Origin: Blastococcus haudaquaticus | GTDB taxonomy: Bacteria > Actinomycetota > Actinomycetes > Mycobacteriales > Geodermatophilaceae | NCBI RefSeq assembly: GCF_900230285.1 | Contig: NZ_OCNK01000002.1 | Span: 310,001-374,000, forward strand | DNA length: 64,000 nucleotides | Direction of reading: 5' to 3' | Shown here: in pieces, positions 42,136 through 49,752 of the stretch | How the letters are laid out: each line of letters begins with the position of its first letter | Position numbering within the stretch: the stretch's first letter is position 1 | Notes under the pieces: model-generated | What the model saw: the letters and a program-made list of their open reading frames with translations, nothing else | Told to the model about the DNA's origin: nothing | Databases searched by the model: none | Program-made: the position numbers and the translations under genes

Positions 42136-43113
42136 TCAGTCCTCCCGGCCGGCCGCCGCGCGCAGCAGCTCGGCGACCTCCGAGGTCCCGGCATGGGCCC
42201 CGGCCGTCAGGAACGACTGCTGGATGACCTCGTCCAGCCCCTCGCGCGACATCATGTCGGTACCCATCGCCTCCTGCTCCGCAGGACCCGGCGTGAAGAC
42301 GACGGTGCGCACCCCTTCGGCCTCCAGCGCCCGCACCTCGCGCCGCAGCAAGCGGTCGGAGTAGCGGCGGACGGAGGGGAAGACCCCGGGCCGCCACCCG
42401 GCCGGGCCGCTCATCGGCGCGATGACGATGGCGACGTCCAGCTGCTGACCGCGCAGGACGGCGGCGTTGGTCGACGAGTGCACGCCGCCGTCGAGGTAAC
42501 TCTGCCCGCCGATCTCCACCGGCGCGAAGTAGCCCGGCACCGCGCAGGAGGCCCCGATCGCCAGGTGGATGGGCGCCTCCGGGGCACCGGGCCGGCCGAA
42601 CACCACCCGCCGTCCGTCCCGGCGGCGCACGGCGCAGATCCAGAGGTCCGGTTCCGGCCACCCGGGGCGCTCGAGCTCCCGCAACGCGGCCAGCTGCTCC
42701 AGGATGTCGTGCCGCCCCGCCGGCATGAGCGCCATCCCCGCCGCCATGGGCCGGAACTGCAGGGGACGGGTCAGCGCCCGCCGCACCATGTCAGGGCCGG
42801 GCAGGCGCAGCGGGCGGCGCAGCAGCTCCATCGGGCGGAACGGGGCCAGTTCCGGCAGGGGCGCCGCTGCCATCTGCCGGAGCACCACGTCGTCCCCGGA
42901 CAGCGGCGCCTTGACCGTCCAGGCGGCGAGGTCCTCCGCGGACACACCCAGACGTAGGAGCGTGCCGGTGATGGAGCCGGCCGACGTCCCCACGACGACG
43001 TCCGCACGGCGGGCGTCGAAGCCGAAATCGTTCTGCAGCACCGCCAGGACGCCGGAGTGGTACGCCTGCCCGACGACGCCGCCCCCGCCCAGCACCAGAC
43101 CCACGCGTGTCAC
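42136..43113 (-). CDS. Patatin-like phospholipase family protein
   Basis: The 325-residue protein has the glycine-rich oxyanion loop GLVLGGGGVVGQAYHSGVL at the N-terminus, the nucleophile motif VGTSAGSITG and the dyad Asp in YLDGGVHSS. These form the patatin Ser-Asp catalytic dyad for lipid acyl hydrolysis. GTG 43113 is chosen because the motif begins four residues later; a longer frame to 43248 is low-complexity and unlikely. It converges with mqo (36 bp apart). Confidence 0.9.
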   Translation of the reverse strand: MTRVGLVLGGGGVVGQAYHSGVLAVLQNDFGFDARRADVVVGTSAGSITGTLLRLGVSAEDLAAWTVKAPLSGDDVVLRQMAAAPLPELAPFRPMELLRRPLRLPGPDMVRRALTRPLQFRPMAAGMALMPAGRHDILEQLAALRELERPGWPEPDLWICAVRRRDGRRVVFGRPGAPEAPIHLAIGASCAVPGYFAPVEIGGQSYLDGGVHSSTNAAVLRGQQLDVAIVIAPMSGPAGWRPGVFPSVRRYSDRLLRREVRALEAEGVRTVVFTPGPAEQEAMGTDMMSREGLDEVIQQSFLTAGAHAGTSEVAELLRAAAGRED

Positions 43114-43138
43114 GCGTCGAGCCTGCCACGGGGCCTCC

Positions 43139-43174
43139 ACCTGGGCAGACCGGATGGGACCTGGGCAGACCGGA
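43139..43174. repeat. Short 20-bp-period direct repeat
   Basis: ACCTGGGCAGACCGGA occurs at 43139-43154 and again at 43159-43174, in the 77-bp gap between the patatin start and the end of the next gene. It is exact over 16 bases. It could be an operator for the patatin gene or chance. Confidence 0.6.
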
Positions 43175-43190
43175 CGGCGACGTCGCCGGA

Positions 43191-43700
43191 TCAGCCCTTC
43201 CGCGGCCGTGCCCGGGCCGGCCGCGGGACCGGCCAGTCGAGGGTCCACTCCTCACCCGGCCGGAGGTCGGCCCAGCGACGTCCCGCCGCCCGGAGCTCCG
43301 CCGCGGCGGCCTCCAGGCGCGCCGGCGCGAACCCCGATGCCGCCGCCTCGCCCCGGACCACCGGCGCCCCGCGCGCGAGGCGGGACACCAGGTCGGCCAG
43401 GCCCTCCGCCTGCATGACCACCTCGGACCGCTCCCTCTTCAGCCGGGCGGACCGCTCGGCGGCGTGCGGGGGCTGACGCCCGGAGACGTGGCGCATGCTC
43501 TTCCACACCACGCCGTCGGCGACGGATCCCCAGATCCCGTCGACGACGGCGAGCTCGGTCTCGACGAGCGCGTGGACCAGGTCGTGCGGCAGGTCCCGGC
43601 CGCCGCCGGCGCCGCGCATGGCGAAGACGACGCCGTCGTCCCGCTCCACGCGCGTCTCCACGGGACGACGGTCGGCCATCCGGGTGAAGGTCAGTCGCAC
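43191..43700 (-). CDS. Conserved-looking hypothetical protein
   Basis: I do not recognise this 169-residue protein. It starts MRLTFTRMADRRPVETRVERDDGVVFAMRG and has an acidic, helix-rich middle (DLPHDLVHALVETELAVVDGIWGSVADGVVWKSM) and an arginine/alanine-rich C-terminal half. No membrane segment or signal is visible. The steady codon pattern and the absence of a better frame on the other strand support it as real. It lies between the patatin and LtrA genes on the same strand. Confidence 0.6.
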   Translation of the reverse strand: MRLTFTRMADRRPVETRVERDDGVVFAMRGAGGGRDLPHDLVHALVETELAVVDGIWGSVADGVVWKSMRHVSGRQPPHAAERSARLKRERSEVVMQAEGLADLVSRLARGAPVVRGEAAASGFAPARLEAAAAELRAAGRRWADLRPGEEWTLDWPVPRPARARPRKG

Positions 43701-43735
43701 CGCTCCAGCGTCGGGCCCGGGTCAACCGATTTCGC

Positions 43736-44941
43736 TCAGACGGGCTCGACGTCCAGCCGTCCGGTCGACCGCTCCGCCGTGCCGACGACTAGGACCGCGA
43801 CGAGCAGCGCGGCCAGCGCACCGACGACCACGACGGCGGGCAGCTCGAGGGCGACGTCGAGCGCGGCGACCGCCCCGGCGGCCAGGGGCCACCACCAGCC
43901 CCGGCGCGCGCCGCGGGACATCCCGCCGTCCGTGAGCGCCATGGAGAACAGGTAGACGGCCACCCCGCCGGCCAGCAGGAGCCGGGTCCCGACGGGCACC
44001 TCGCCCTCGCCGCTCTGGACGACGGCCAGCTCGACCCCCGCGCCGACGGTGGCCAGCGCCAGCGTGAGCGGGAGCTGGCCGAACACGTAGACGTCGTGCG
44101 TGCGGTCGCTGTGCTCGCCGCCGACCTCGTTCAGCAACTGCTTGGCGCGGGCGCCGGCGAGGTCGAAGTAGCTCCACCACAGCGCGGCAGCCAGGACGAA
44201 GGACAGCAGCGCGACCGGGACCGCCGACGACGACCACTTCGCGTCGTACAGGCCGTGGGCGATGCCCGCGACGGACTCACCCAGCACCAGGATCACGAAC
44301 AGGGCGAAGCGCTCGGGCAGGTGCTCGACGTGCAGCGGGACGTCGGTGGAGTGCCGGGTGGCGATCAGCGGCACCAGCGCCTCCACCAGCACGGCAGCCG
44401 CCCAGAGCCCGAAGCCCACGGGCCGGGGCACGAACAGGGAGACGGTCCAGAGCGCCGCGCCCACGCCGGTGCCGAGCAGGTACAGCCGGGCGATCGGTCG
44501 CGCGTGCTCGATGTGCCGGTAGGCCCGCCGGTACTGCAGGAGGAGCGACGCGCGGAGCAGGAGCTGGCAGCCGACGAACACGCCGAACCGCTCGCCGGTC
44601 GCCTCCGTCGCCGAGGCGGCCAGGCCGATGACCGCCGCCATGCTGGTGAGCTTGAGGAGGCGGTAGACGACGTCGTCGTGGTCGAACCGGTTGGCATAGA
44701 GGGTGGAGCTCACCCACGACCACCAGACCAGGGTGAACATCCCGGCGAACAGCAGCTCGCCCCGGATCGTCACCTCCTCGCGGAGGGCGACCGCCAGCTC
44801 GGCGACGACCAGCACGAACGCCAGGTCGAAGAACAGCTCCAGCCGCGAGGCGGAGCGCGCCTCGTCGGTGTTGAGCTCCGGTGGCCGGACGAGACCCCGC
44901 AGCGTTTCCCGCACGCGACCTGCCGACGATCGGTCCGCCAT
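43736..44941 (-). CDS. Low temperature requirement protein A (LtrA) family membrane protein
   Basis: The 401-residue protein has about ten hydrophobic segments and begins with the LtrA signature SRLELFFDLAFVLVVAELAVAL. It also has WWSWVSSTLYANRFDHDD and FALFVILVLGESVAGIA. The LtrA family was named from Listeria cold growth; its biochemical role is unknown. ATG 44941 lies 14 bp downstream of the stop of the next gene on the same strand, so the pair may be one transcript. Confidence 0.9.
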   Translation of the reverse strand: MADRSSAGRVRETLRGLVRPPELNTDEARSASRLELFFDLAFVLVVAELAVALREEVTIRGELLFAGMFTLVWWSWVSSTLYANRFDHDDVVYRLLKLTSMAAVIGLAASATEATGERFGVFVGCQLLLRASLLLQYRRAYRHIEHARPIARLYLLGTGVGAALWTVSLFVPRPVGFGLWAAAVLVEALVPLIATRHSTDVPLHVEHLPERFALFVILVLGESVAGIAHGLYDAKWSSSAVPVALLSFVLAAALWWSYFDLAGARAKQLLNEVGGEHSDRTHDVYVFGQLPLTLALATVGAGVELAVVQSGEGEVPVGTRLLLAGGVAVYLFSMALTDGGMSRGARRGWWWPLAAGAVAALDVALELPAVVVVGALAALLVAVLVVGTAERSTGRLDVEPV

Positions 44942-44954
44942 GTCGCCTCCGCGC

Positions 44955-45491
44955 TCAGTGGCTGGTGGTGCCGCGCCTGCTGACCAGACGGGGGGCGACG
45001 ATCCGCTCGGCGACGATGCCGGTCACGACCGAGTAGATCGCCTTGTGCAGGACGTCGACGACGAGCTCCTGCCGTGGCCACGTCGCCGGCGGCGCTCCGA
45101 CTCCGGTGACGTTCTCGAGCGTCTGGTCGGTGGCCAGCCGGACGACGGTGTGCGCGAACTGGGCCTGGGGTCCCCGGAGCCCGACCGCCGCCCAGATCCC
45201 GCGCAGTGCCCCGAGCGCTGCGCCGGTGCCCCAGTGCATGGCGTGGTTCCACACGACGGGCCGGTCGCCGTCGGACGGGTGCCGGCCGAGCAGGGTCAGC
45301 AGGGTCCGGGCAGGGACGTAGGAGTCGGGGCGGTGGGTGATGGTCTGCTCGACCTTCTCGACCGCCGTCATGACCGCCACTCCGGCGACGCCCGCCAGGA
45401 CGCCACGCCCCGCCGCCGGCAGCAGCGCTCGGGCCCGGGTTCTTCGCTCGTCGACGTCCACGCCATCCCTCTCGTCGGCTGGGCTGCTCAT
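44955..45491 (-). CDS. Hypothetical membrane protein
   Basis: The 178-residue product has a hydrophobic segment (AAGRGVLAGVAGVAVMTAVEKVEQTITH) and a second half with HAMHWGTGAALGALRGIWAAVGL and a C-terminal hydrophobic helix (AIYSVVTGIVAERIV). The layout is like DUF1440-type or similar small actinobacterial membrane proteins, but I do not recognise it for certain. ATG 45491 is chosen over 45545 as the latter would overlap the divergent gene's start. Confidence 0.65.
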   Translation of the reverse strand: MSSPADERDGVDVDERRTRARALLPAAGRGVLAGVAGVAVMTAVEKVEQTITHRPDSYVPARTLLTLLGRHPSDGDRPVVWNHAMHWGTGAALGALRGIWAAVGLRGPQAQFAHTVVRLATDQTLENVTGVGAPPATWPRQELVVDVLHKAIYSVVTGIVAERIVAPRLVSRRGTTSH

Positions 45492-45531
45492 GCCCCGTCG
45501 TCGGGCGGGTACACCCGGCGGCTCCTCCCGG

Positions 45532-45537
45532 TAGCTT
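45532..45537 (+). promoter_or_regulatory. -10 TAGCTT of leaderless DUF1330 gene (copy 1)
   Basis: TAGCTT ends 6 bp before ATG 45544. The same hexamer and spacing precede the second copy at 55976, so the promoter core was conserved along with the gene. Confidence 0.55.
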
Positions 45538-45543
45538 CGCGAC

Positions 45544-45906
45544 ATGGCTGTCGATCCCCGCGGTGCCGACCTCAAGCGCTACCTGCACGAGGACCCCGGC
45601 GGCCCGGTCGTGATGCTGAACCTGCTGCGCTATGCCGAAGGCGGCCGTGAGCTGTACGCGCGGTACGCCGAGGCCCTGAGCACGACATTCCTGCCGCGCT
45701 ACGGCGCCGAGGTGCTCTACGCCGGCGACGGCTCCACCGCCCTCGTCGCCGACGACGGCCAGGCGTGGGACGCCGTGCTCCTCGTGCGCTATCCGTCGCG
45801 CGAGTCGTTCAGCCGCATGGTGGCCGACCCCGAGTACCAGCAGGTCACCGAGCTTCGGACGCGCGCACTGACCGCAGCGGTCCTGCAGGCCACCAGGGCC
45901 TGGTGA
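45544..45906 (+). CDS. DUF1330 domain protein (copy 1)
   Basis: The 120-residue protein has the DUF1330 ferredoxin-like pattern: GPVVMLNLLRYAEGGRELYARYAEALSTTFLPRYGAEVLYAG and WDAVLLVRYPSRESFSRMVADPEYQ. The fold is a small dimeric alpha+beta barrel; function unknown. It matches the protein encoded at 55976-56338 at 106 of 120 residues, so the genes arose by duplication. No ribosome site precedes the ATG; a TAGCTT -10 six bases upstream suggests a leaderless mRNA. Confidence 0.9.
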   Translation: MAVDPRGADLKRYLHEDPGGPVVMLNLLRYAEGGRELYARYAEALSTTFLPRYGAEVLYAGDGSTALVADDGQAWDAVLLVRYPSRESFSRMVADPEYQQVTELRTRALTAAVLQATRAW

Positions 45907-45909
45907 GAG

Positions 45910-46359
45910 CTACAGGCTGACCGCGACGGTCGCCGCCAGCTCCCGGCACGCCTCCAGATCCGCGGGTGTCGGCGGGCCGGTGAGGCTGAGCGGAGCGGCG
46001 ACCTGCTTCCAGCGCAGCGCGCCGGTGATCCGCTGGATCGCCGTCAGTGCGCCGGCGGTGTCGTCCCCGCCGTGCACGTACACGCCGTACGGCAGGCCGA
46101 CCGTCGCGTCGAGGCACGGGTAGTAGACGGTGTCGAAGAAGTGCTTGAGCGCGCCCGACATGTAGCCGATGTTGGCCGGCGTCCCGAGCAGCACACCGTC
46201 GGCGTCGAGCAGGTCGGCCGCTCCGGCCGAGAGCGCCGGCCGCACCACCAGGTCGATCCCGTCCACCATGGCCGCGCCCTCCCGGACCGCCTCCAGGACC
46301 GCCTGCAGGTTGGGCGACGGGGTGTGGTGGACGACGAGGAGGCGAGGCACGGGAGGCAT
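45910..46359 (-). CDS. NAD(P)H-dependent oxidoreductase/flavodoxin-like protein
   Basis: The 149-residue protein starts RLLVVHHTPSPNLQAVLEAVREGA, like flavodoxin-fold FMN-binding proteins. DGVLLGTPANIGYMSGALKHFFDTVYYP follows, matching the WrbA/FMN-reductase loop that holds the flavin. It would carry FMN and transfer electrons in the cytoplasm. ATG 46359 is preferred over 46407 because GGGAGGC lies just upstream and the earlier start would intrude into the DeoR promoter region. It converges with the DUF1330 gene with a 3-bp gap. Confidence 0.83.
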   Translation of the reverse strand: MPPVPRLLVVHHTPSPNLQAVLEAVREGAAMVDGIDLVVRPALSAGAADLLDADGVLLGTPANIGYMSGALKHFFDTVYYPCLDATVGLPYGVYVHGGDDTAGALTAIQRITGALRWKQVAAPLSLTGPPTPADLEACRELAATVAVSL

Positions 46360-46372
46360 TCTGTCCCGGCGA

Positions 46373-46385
46373 TGTTCTTCGAACA
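46373..46385. promoter_or_regulatory. Operator-like dyad between flavodoxin-like and DeoR genes
   Basis: TGTTCTTCGAACA is a perfect 5+3+5 dyad in the 68-bp divergent region. GCGATGTTC occurs twice around it (near 46370 and 46389). It may be the site for the adjacent DeoR-type regulator. Confidence 0.5.
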
Positions 46386-46427
46386 CCCGCGATGTTCGGA
46401 CGCACACGGTAGATGTACGTTGGCGGC

Positions 46428-47186
46428 ATGGACAGCGCGACGCGGCAGGCGGAGATCGTCGGCCGTCTCCGGAGGGACGGGCGCGTCGACGTGGCCGTCC
46501 TGGCCGGCTCGCTCGGGACGTCGGAGATGACCATCCGCCGCGACCTCGACGTGCTCGCCGACGGTGGCGTGCTGCGGCGGGTGCGGGGTGGCGCGGTCAG
46601 CTTGATGAAGCGCGGCGAGGAACTGCCCTTCGCGCTGCGGGAGGGAGAGGGCTCTGCCACGAAGCGGCGCATGGCGGCCGTCGTCGCCGGCCTCCTCGAG
46701 GACGGGGAGGCGGTCGTCGTGGACAGCGGCACGACGGGTCTCGCCGTCGCCCACGCGATCGCCGGTCGCCGGCTGACCGTCATGCCGCTGTCGCTGCACG
46801 AGCTGCCGCCCCTGGCCGCCGACCCCGCGACGACCCTGCTGGTGCCGGGCGGGACCGCCCGGTTCGGGGAGGGCTCCCTCGTCGGCCCGATGACCGAGGC
46901 CGCCCTGCGTGCGATGCGGTTCGACACCGTGGTCCTCACGTGCTGCGGCTTCTCCGCCCTCGACGGGGTCATGGCGCACGACGTGCAGGAGGCCGCGGTG
47001 AAGCGCGCGGCGGTGGAGTCGTCCACCCGCGTGGTCCTCGTCGCCGAGGCCGCCAAGTTCGCTCGCTCCGCCCTGGTCGTGGCCTGCCCCACCACCTCGA
47101 TCGACGTCGTCGTGACCGACGCCGGAGCACCCGACGCCGCCGTCGAGCAGCTCACCGCCGCGGGGATCGACGTCATCCGCGCCTGA
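46428..47186 (+). CDS. DeoR-family transcriptional regulator
   Basis: The 252-residue regulator has the DeoR helix-turn-helix (ATRQAEIVGRLRRDGRVDVAVLAGSLGTSEMTIRRDLDVLADGGVLRRVRGGAV) and a DeoR C-terminal sugar-sensor domain opening RRMAAVVAGLLEDGEAVVVDSGTT. Such proteins normally repress sugar or nucleoside genes and are released by phosphorylated sugars. The following MFS transporter gene, 47 bp downstream, is probably in the same operon and may be the target. Confidence 0.92.
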   Translation: MDSATRQAEIVGRLRRDGRVDVAVLAGSLGTSEMTIRRDLDVLADGGVLRRVRGGAVSLMKRGEELPFALREGEGSATKRRMAAVVAGLLEDGEAVVVDSGTTGLAVAHAIAGRRLTVMPLSLHELPPLAADPATTLLVPGGTARFGEGSLVGPMTEAALRAMRFDTVVLTCCGFSALDGVMAHDVQEAAVKRAAVESSTRVVLVAEAAKFARSALVVACPTTSIDVVVTDAGAPDAAVEQLTAAGIDVIRA

Positions 47187-47233
47187 CCCCACCCCGTACC
47201 TCGTCCGACCACCACCACCGACAGGACCTCGGC

Positions 47234-48445
47234 ATGTCGTCCGACCTCGCCCCCGCCCCCGGCCGGCTGCGCTCCGCCCGGATCGCGGTGGCCGCCTGCT
47301 TCTTCCTCAACGCGGTCTTCTACGCGAACCTGGTCCCCCGCCTGCCGGAGATCAAGGCGGACCTGGGCCTGAGCAACGCCTCGCTCGGTGCCGCGCTGGC
47401 CGCGCTGCCGCTCGGCGCGCTCCTGGCCGCGCTCTCCTCCGCTCCCCTGATCCGACGCTTCACCTCCGCCCGCGTGGCGTCGTTCGGCCTCGTCGCACTG
47501 GGCCTGGCGCTCTGGGCGGTGGCCGTGGCGCCGAACTGGCCGGCGCTGGCCGCGGCCCTCTTCGTCGCCGGCGCCCTCGACGCGGTCATCGACGTCGCGC
47601 AGAACGCGCACGGCCTGCGGGTCCAGCGGCTCTACGGCCGGTCGATCCTCAACGGTCTGCACGGCCTCTGGAGCATCGGTGCGGTGAGCGGCGGGCTGCT
47701 CGGCTCGGCGGCGGCCGGGCTGGAGGTCCCGCTGGTGGTGCACCTGGGAGCGTCGGCGGTCCTGTTCGGCGTCCTCGCGCTGGTGGCCTACCGCGCACTG
47801 CTCCCCGGGGACGACGACGCCGAGCGCGCACCCGAGGAGACCGGTACGGGTACCGGGTCCGTGGTCCGCCGGCCCGGCCGGCGGACCGTCGTCCTCGGCC
47901 TGACCGCGCTCGGCATCCTGGCGGCCTGCGGCGCGTTCGTCGAGGACGCCGGGGCCTCCTGGAGCGCCCTGTACCTGCGCACCGAACTGGACACGGGCGC
48001 CGCGGTGGCCGGCCTCGGCTTCGTCGCGCTCCAGGGCGCCATGACGCTCGGCCGGCTCACCGGCGACCGGGTGGTCGACCGGTTCGGCCAGCGGCTGGTC
48101 GTACAGGTCGGCGGGGCGCTGACCGCGCTCGGGATGGGTCTCGCGCTGGCGTTCCCCTCGGTGCCCACGACCCTCGCCGGCTTCGCACTGGCCGGCCTCG
48201 GCGTCGCGACGCTGGTCCCGGCGGTCTACCACGCCGCCGACGAGCTGCCCGGCCTCCGCCGCGGAACGGGTCTCGCAGTGATCAACTGGCTGCTGCGCAT
48301 CGGCTTCCTGCTGTCGCCGCCGCTGATCGGTGTGCTGGCCGACGCCACCAGCCTGCGGGTGGCGCTGCTGGCCGTCGTGGTCGCGGGCCTGGGCGCCCTG
48401 CTGCTGGGCCCCGCCCTGCGCACCCGCGTGACGGCGCCCGTGTGA
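47234..48445 (+). CDS. MFS transporter
   Basis: The 403-residue membrane protein has 12 predicted helices and the MFS pattern, with a cytoplasmic loop around residues 190-215 rich in acidic residues. The N-terminal region (AVAACFFLNAVFYANLVPRLPEIKADLGLSNASLGAALAALPLGALLA) is like the YbjJ/sugar-phosphate-type MFS group. GGLLGSAAAGL and GLAVINWLLRIGFLLSPPLIGVL are in helices 5 and 11. It follows the DeoR regulator and may export or import its effector. Substrate unknown. Confidence 0.9.
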   Translation: MSSDLAPAPGRLRSARIAVAACFFLNAVFYANLVPRLPEIKADLGLSNASLGAALAALPLGALLAALSSAPLIRRFTSARVASFGLVALGLALWAVAVAPNWPALAAALFVAGALDAVIDVAQNAHGLRVQRLYGRSILNGLHGLWSIGAVSGGLLGSAAAGLEVPLVVHLGASAVLFGVLALVAYRALLPGDDDAERAPEETGTGTGSVVRRPGRRTVVLGLTALGILAACGAFVEDAGASWSALYLRTELDTGAAVAGLGFVALQGAMTLGRLTGDRVVDRFGQRLVVQVGGALTALGMGLALAFPSVPTTLAGFALAGLGVATLVPAVYHAADELPGLRRGTGLAVINWLLRIGFLLSPPLIGVLADATSLRVALLAVVVAGLGALLLGPALRTRVTAPV

Positions 48446-48449
48446 GAGT
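48444..48449 (+). promoter_or_regulatory. -10 GAGAGT of leaderless YciI gene
   Basis: GAGAGT ends 6 bp before ATG 48456 and overlaps the stop of the MFS gene. It fits the NANNNT pattern of the other leaderless starts here but is weak. Confidence 0.35.
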
Positions 48450-48455
48450 GGGCCC

Positions 48456-48725
48456 ATGCACCTCGTGCTCGAGTACGCCCTGGCGGACGACTACCTGGAG
48501 CGCCGGGCCGCCCTGCGCGAGGATCACCTCGCCCTGATCCGGGCCGCCCACGCCCGCGGCGACCTGCTCCTCGCCGGCGCCCTGCCCGATCCCTACGACC
48601 GCGCCCTGCTGATCTGGACGGCGCCCCGGGAGACCGTCGAGGACTTCGTGGCGCGCGATCCGTACGTCGTCCAGGGGCTGGTCACCGGCTGGACGATCCG
48701 GCCCTGGAACGTCGTCACCGGCTGA
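48456..48725 (+). CDS. YciI-family protein
   Basis: The 89-residue protein has the YciI ferredoxin-like fold pattern: LVLEYALADDYLERRAALREDHLALIRAAHARGDLLLAGALPDPYDRALLIW and FVARDPYVVQGLVTGWTIRPWNVV. The conserved His (REDHL) and Asp (DPYV) of the YciI active-site pair are present. Function is unknown; members act as small enzymes or binding proteins. Its last 11 bases overlap the convergent diacylglycerol kinase gene. Confidence 0.9.
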   Translation: MHLVLEYALADDYLERRAALREDHLALIRAAHARGDLLLAGALPDPYDRALLIWTAPRETVEDFVARDPYVVQGLVTGWTIRPWNVVTG

Positions 48726-49650
48726 GACCTCCTGACGCGCCGTCGGGGACGAGGACGGACCAGGCGGACGGCTGCACGTGCCACGTCCGCGCCGTCACGT
48801 CCGACTCGAGCTCCCCGTCGGCGTTGAGCGGGACCGGCGGCCCGGTGACGGTGACCTCGCGTCCGCGGGTCACCGAGACGTCGTCGCGCTCGACGTGGCG
48901 GCCGGTCAGCAGCGCGGTCGCGAACGCGGCGCGGGCGACCGGGCCGGTGGCCGTGCTCACGACGACCTCGGCCAGCCCGTCGTCGGGCAGCGCGTCCGGC
49001 GCCAGCGGCGCGCCGCCCCCGATGGTGCGTCCGGTGCACACGGCGACCATGAGGACGTCGGTCGTCCCGTCCGCCGTCCACGCCCCGGGACCGCCGCCGG
49101 CGACCCGCCCGTCGACCTCCACGCGCATCGGCCAGCCGCTGCTGGTCAGCCCGGCCACCGCGGCTCCGAGCGGGAAGGCCACCGTGCCCAGCCGCTCCTT
49201 GAACCGGACCGCCTCCGCGCCTGCCTCGGCGCCGACGCCCAGATGGACGGCATTGACCACCACGCCGCCCGCGTCGTCGCGCACCAGGTCCAGCGGACGC
49301 GCACGGCCGGTCAGGATCACGGCCGCCGCCTCGGCGGGATCCTCGGGCAGACCGAGGGTGCGGGCCAGGTCGTTCCCGGTGCCGCGCGGGATGATGCCGA
49401 CGGGCTCGCCGGGATCGAGCGCGCCGGTCCGGACGAGGGCCTGCACGACCGCGTGCACCGATCCGTCGCCGCCGACGACCACGACCCGGCGTCCGTCGCG
49501 GGCCGCCAGGGCCTCGAGGAGTTCCGCCTCGTCCCCGGTGGCGGCCACCTCGACGTCGGCGCCGGCACGCAGCGCCGTCAGGGCGGTGTCCACCGCGTCG
49601 TCGTCCGTCGTGCCCGCCGCCCGGTTCACCACCACCAGTAACCCCTGCAT
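48715..49650 (-). CDS. Diacylglycerol kinase family lipid kinase
   Basis: The 311-residue protein has the DAGK catalytic domain: LLVVVNRAAGTTDDDAVDTAL at the N-terminus, the nucleotide loop VVVGGDGSVHAVVQAL and the GIIPRGTGNDLARTLGLP segment. It phosphorylates diacylglycerol or a related lipid or long-chain base at the inner membrane. ATG 49650 is chosen because the family motif begins four residues later; the earlier start at 49719 lacks support. It is convergent with the YciI gene and ends inside it. Confidence 0.92.
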   Translation of the reverse strand: MQGLLVVVNRAAGTTDDDAVDTALTALRAGADVEVAATGDEAELLEALAARDGRRVVVVGGDGSVHAVVQALVRTGALDPGEPVGIIPRGTGNDLARTLGLPEDPAEAAAVILTGRARPLDLVRDDAGGVVVNAVHLGVGAEAGAEAVRFKERLGTVAFPLGAAVAGLTSSGWPMRVEVDGRVAGGGPGAWTADGTTDVLMVAVCTGRTIGGGAPLAPDALPDDGLAEVVVSTATGPVARAAFATALLTGRHVERDDVSVTRGREVTVTGPPVPLNADGELESDVTARTWHVQPSAWSVLVPDGASGGLSR

Positions 49651-49752
49651 GCCGCGAACCGTCTCATCCGGCGCCGGATGGGACCGGCATCGGGGGTGGG
49701 CGGCGAGCACGGGGACCATCCCTCGCCGCGCGTCGGGGCAGGCCTCGCCCGG

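Noticed and set aside
43139-43174. CRISPR or satellite repeat
   Set aside because: There are only two copies of 16 bp with a 4-bp gap, which is too few for a CRISPR array.
45845-48457. Very long minus-strand frame opposite the DeoR and MFS genes
   Set aside because: It is low-complexity (Gln/Arg/Gly-rich), has no family features and lies opposite two well-supported genes.
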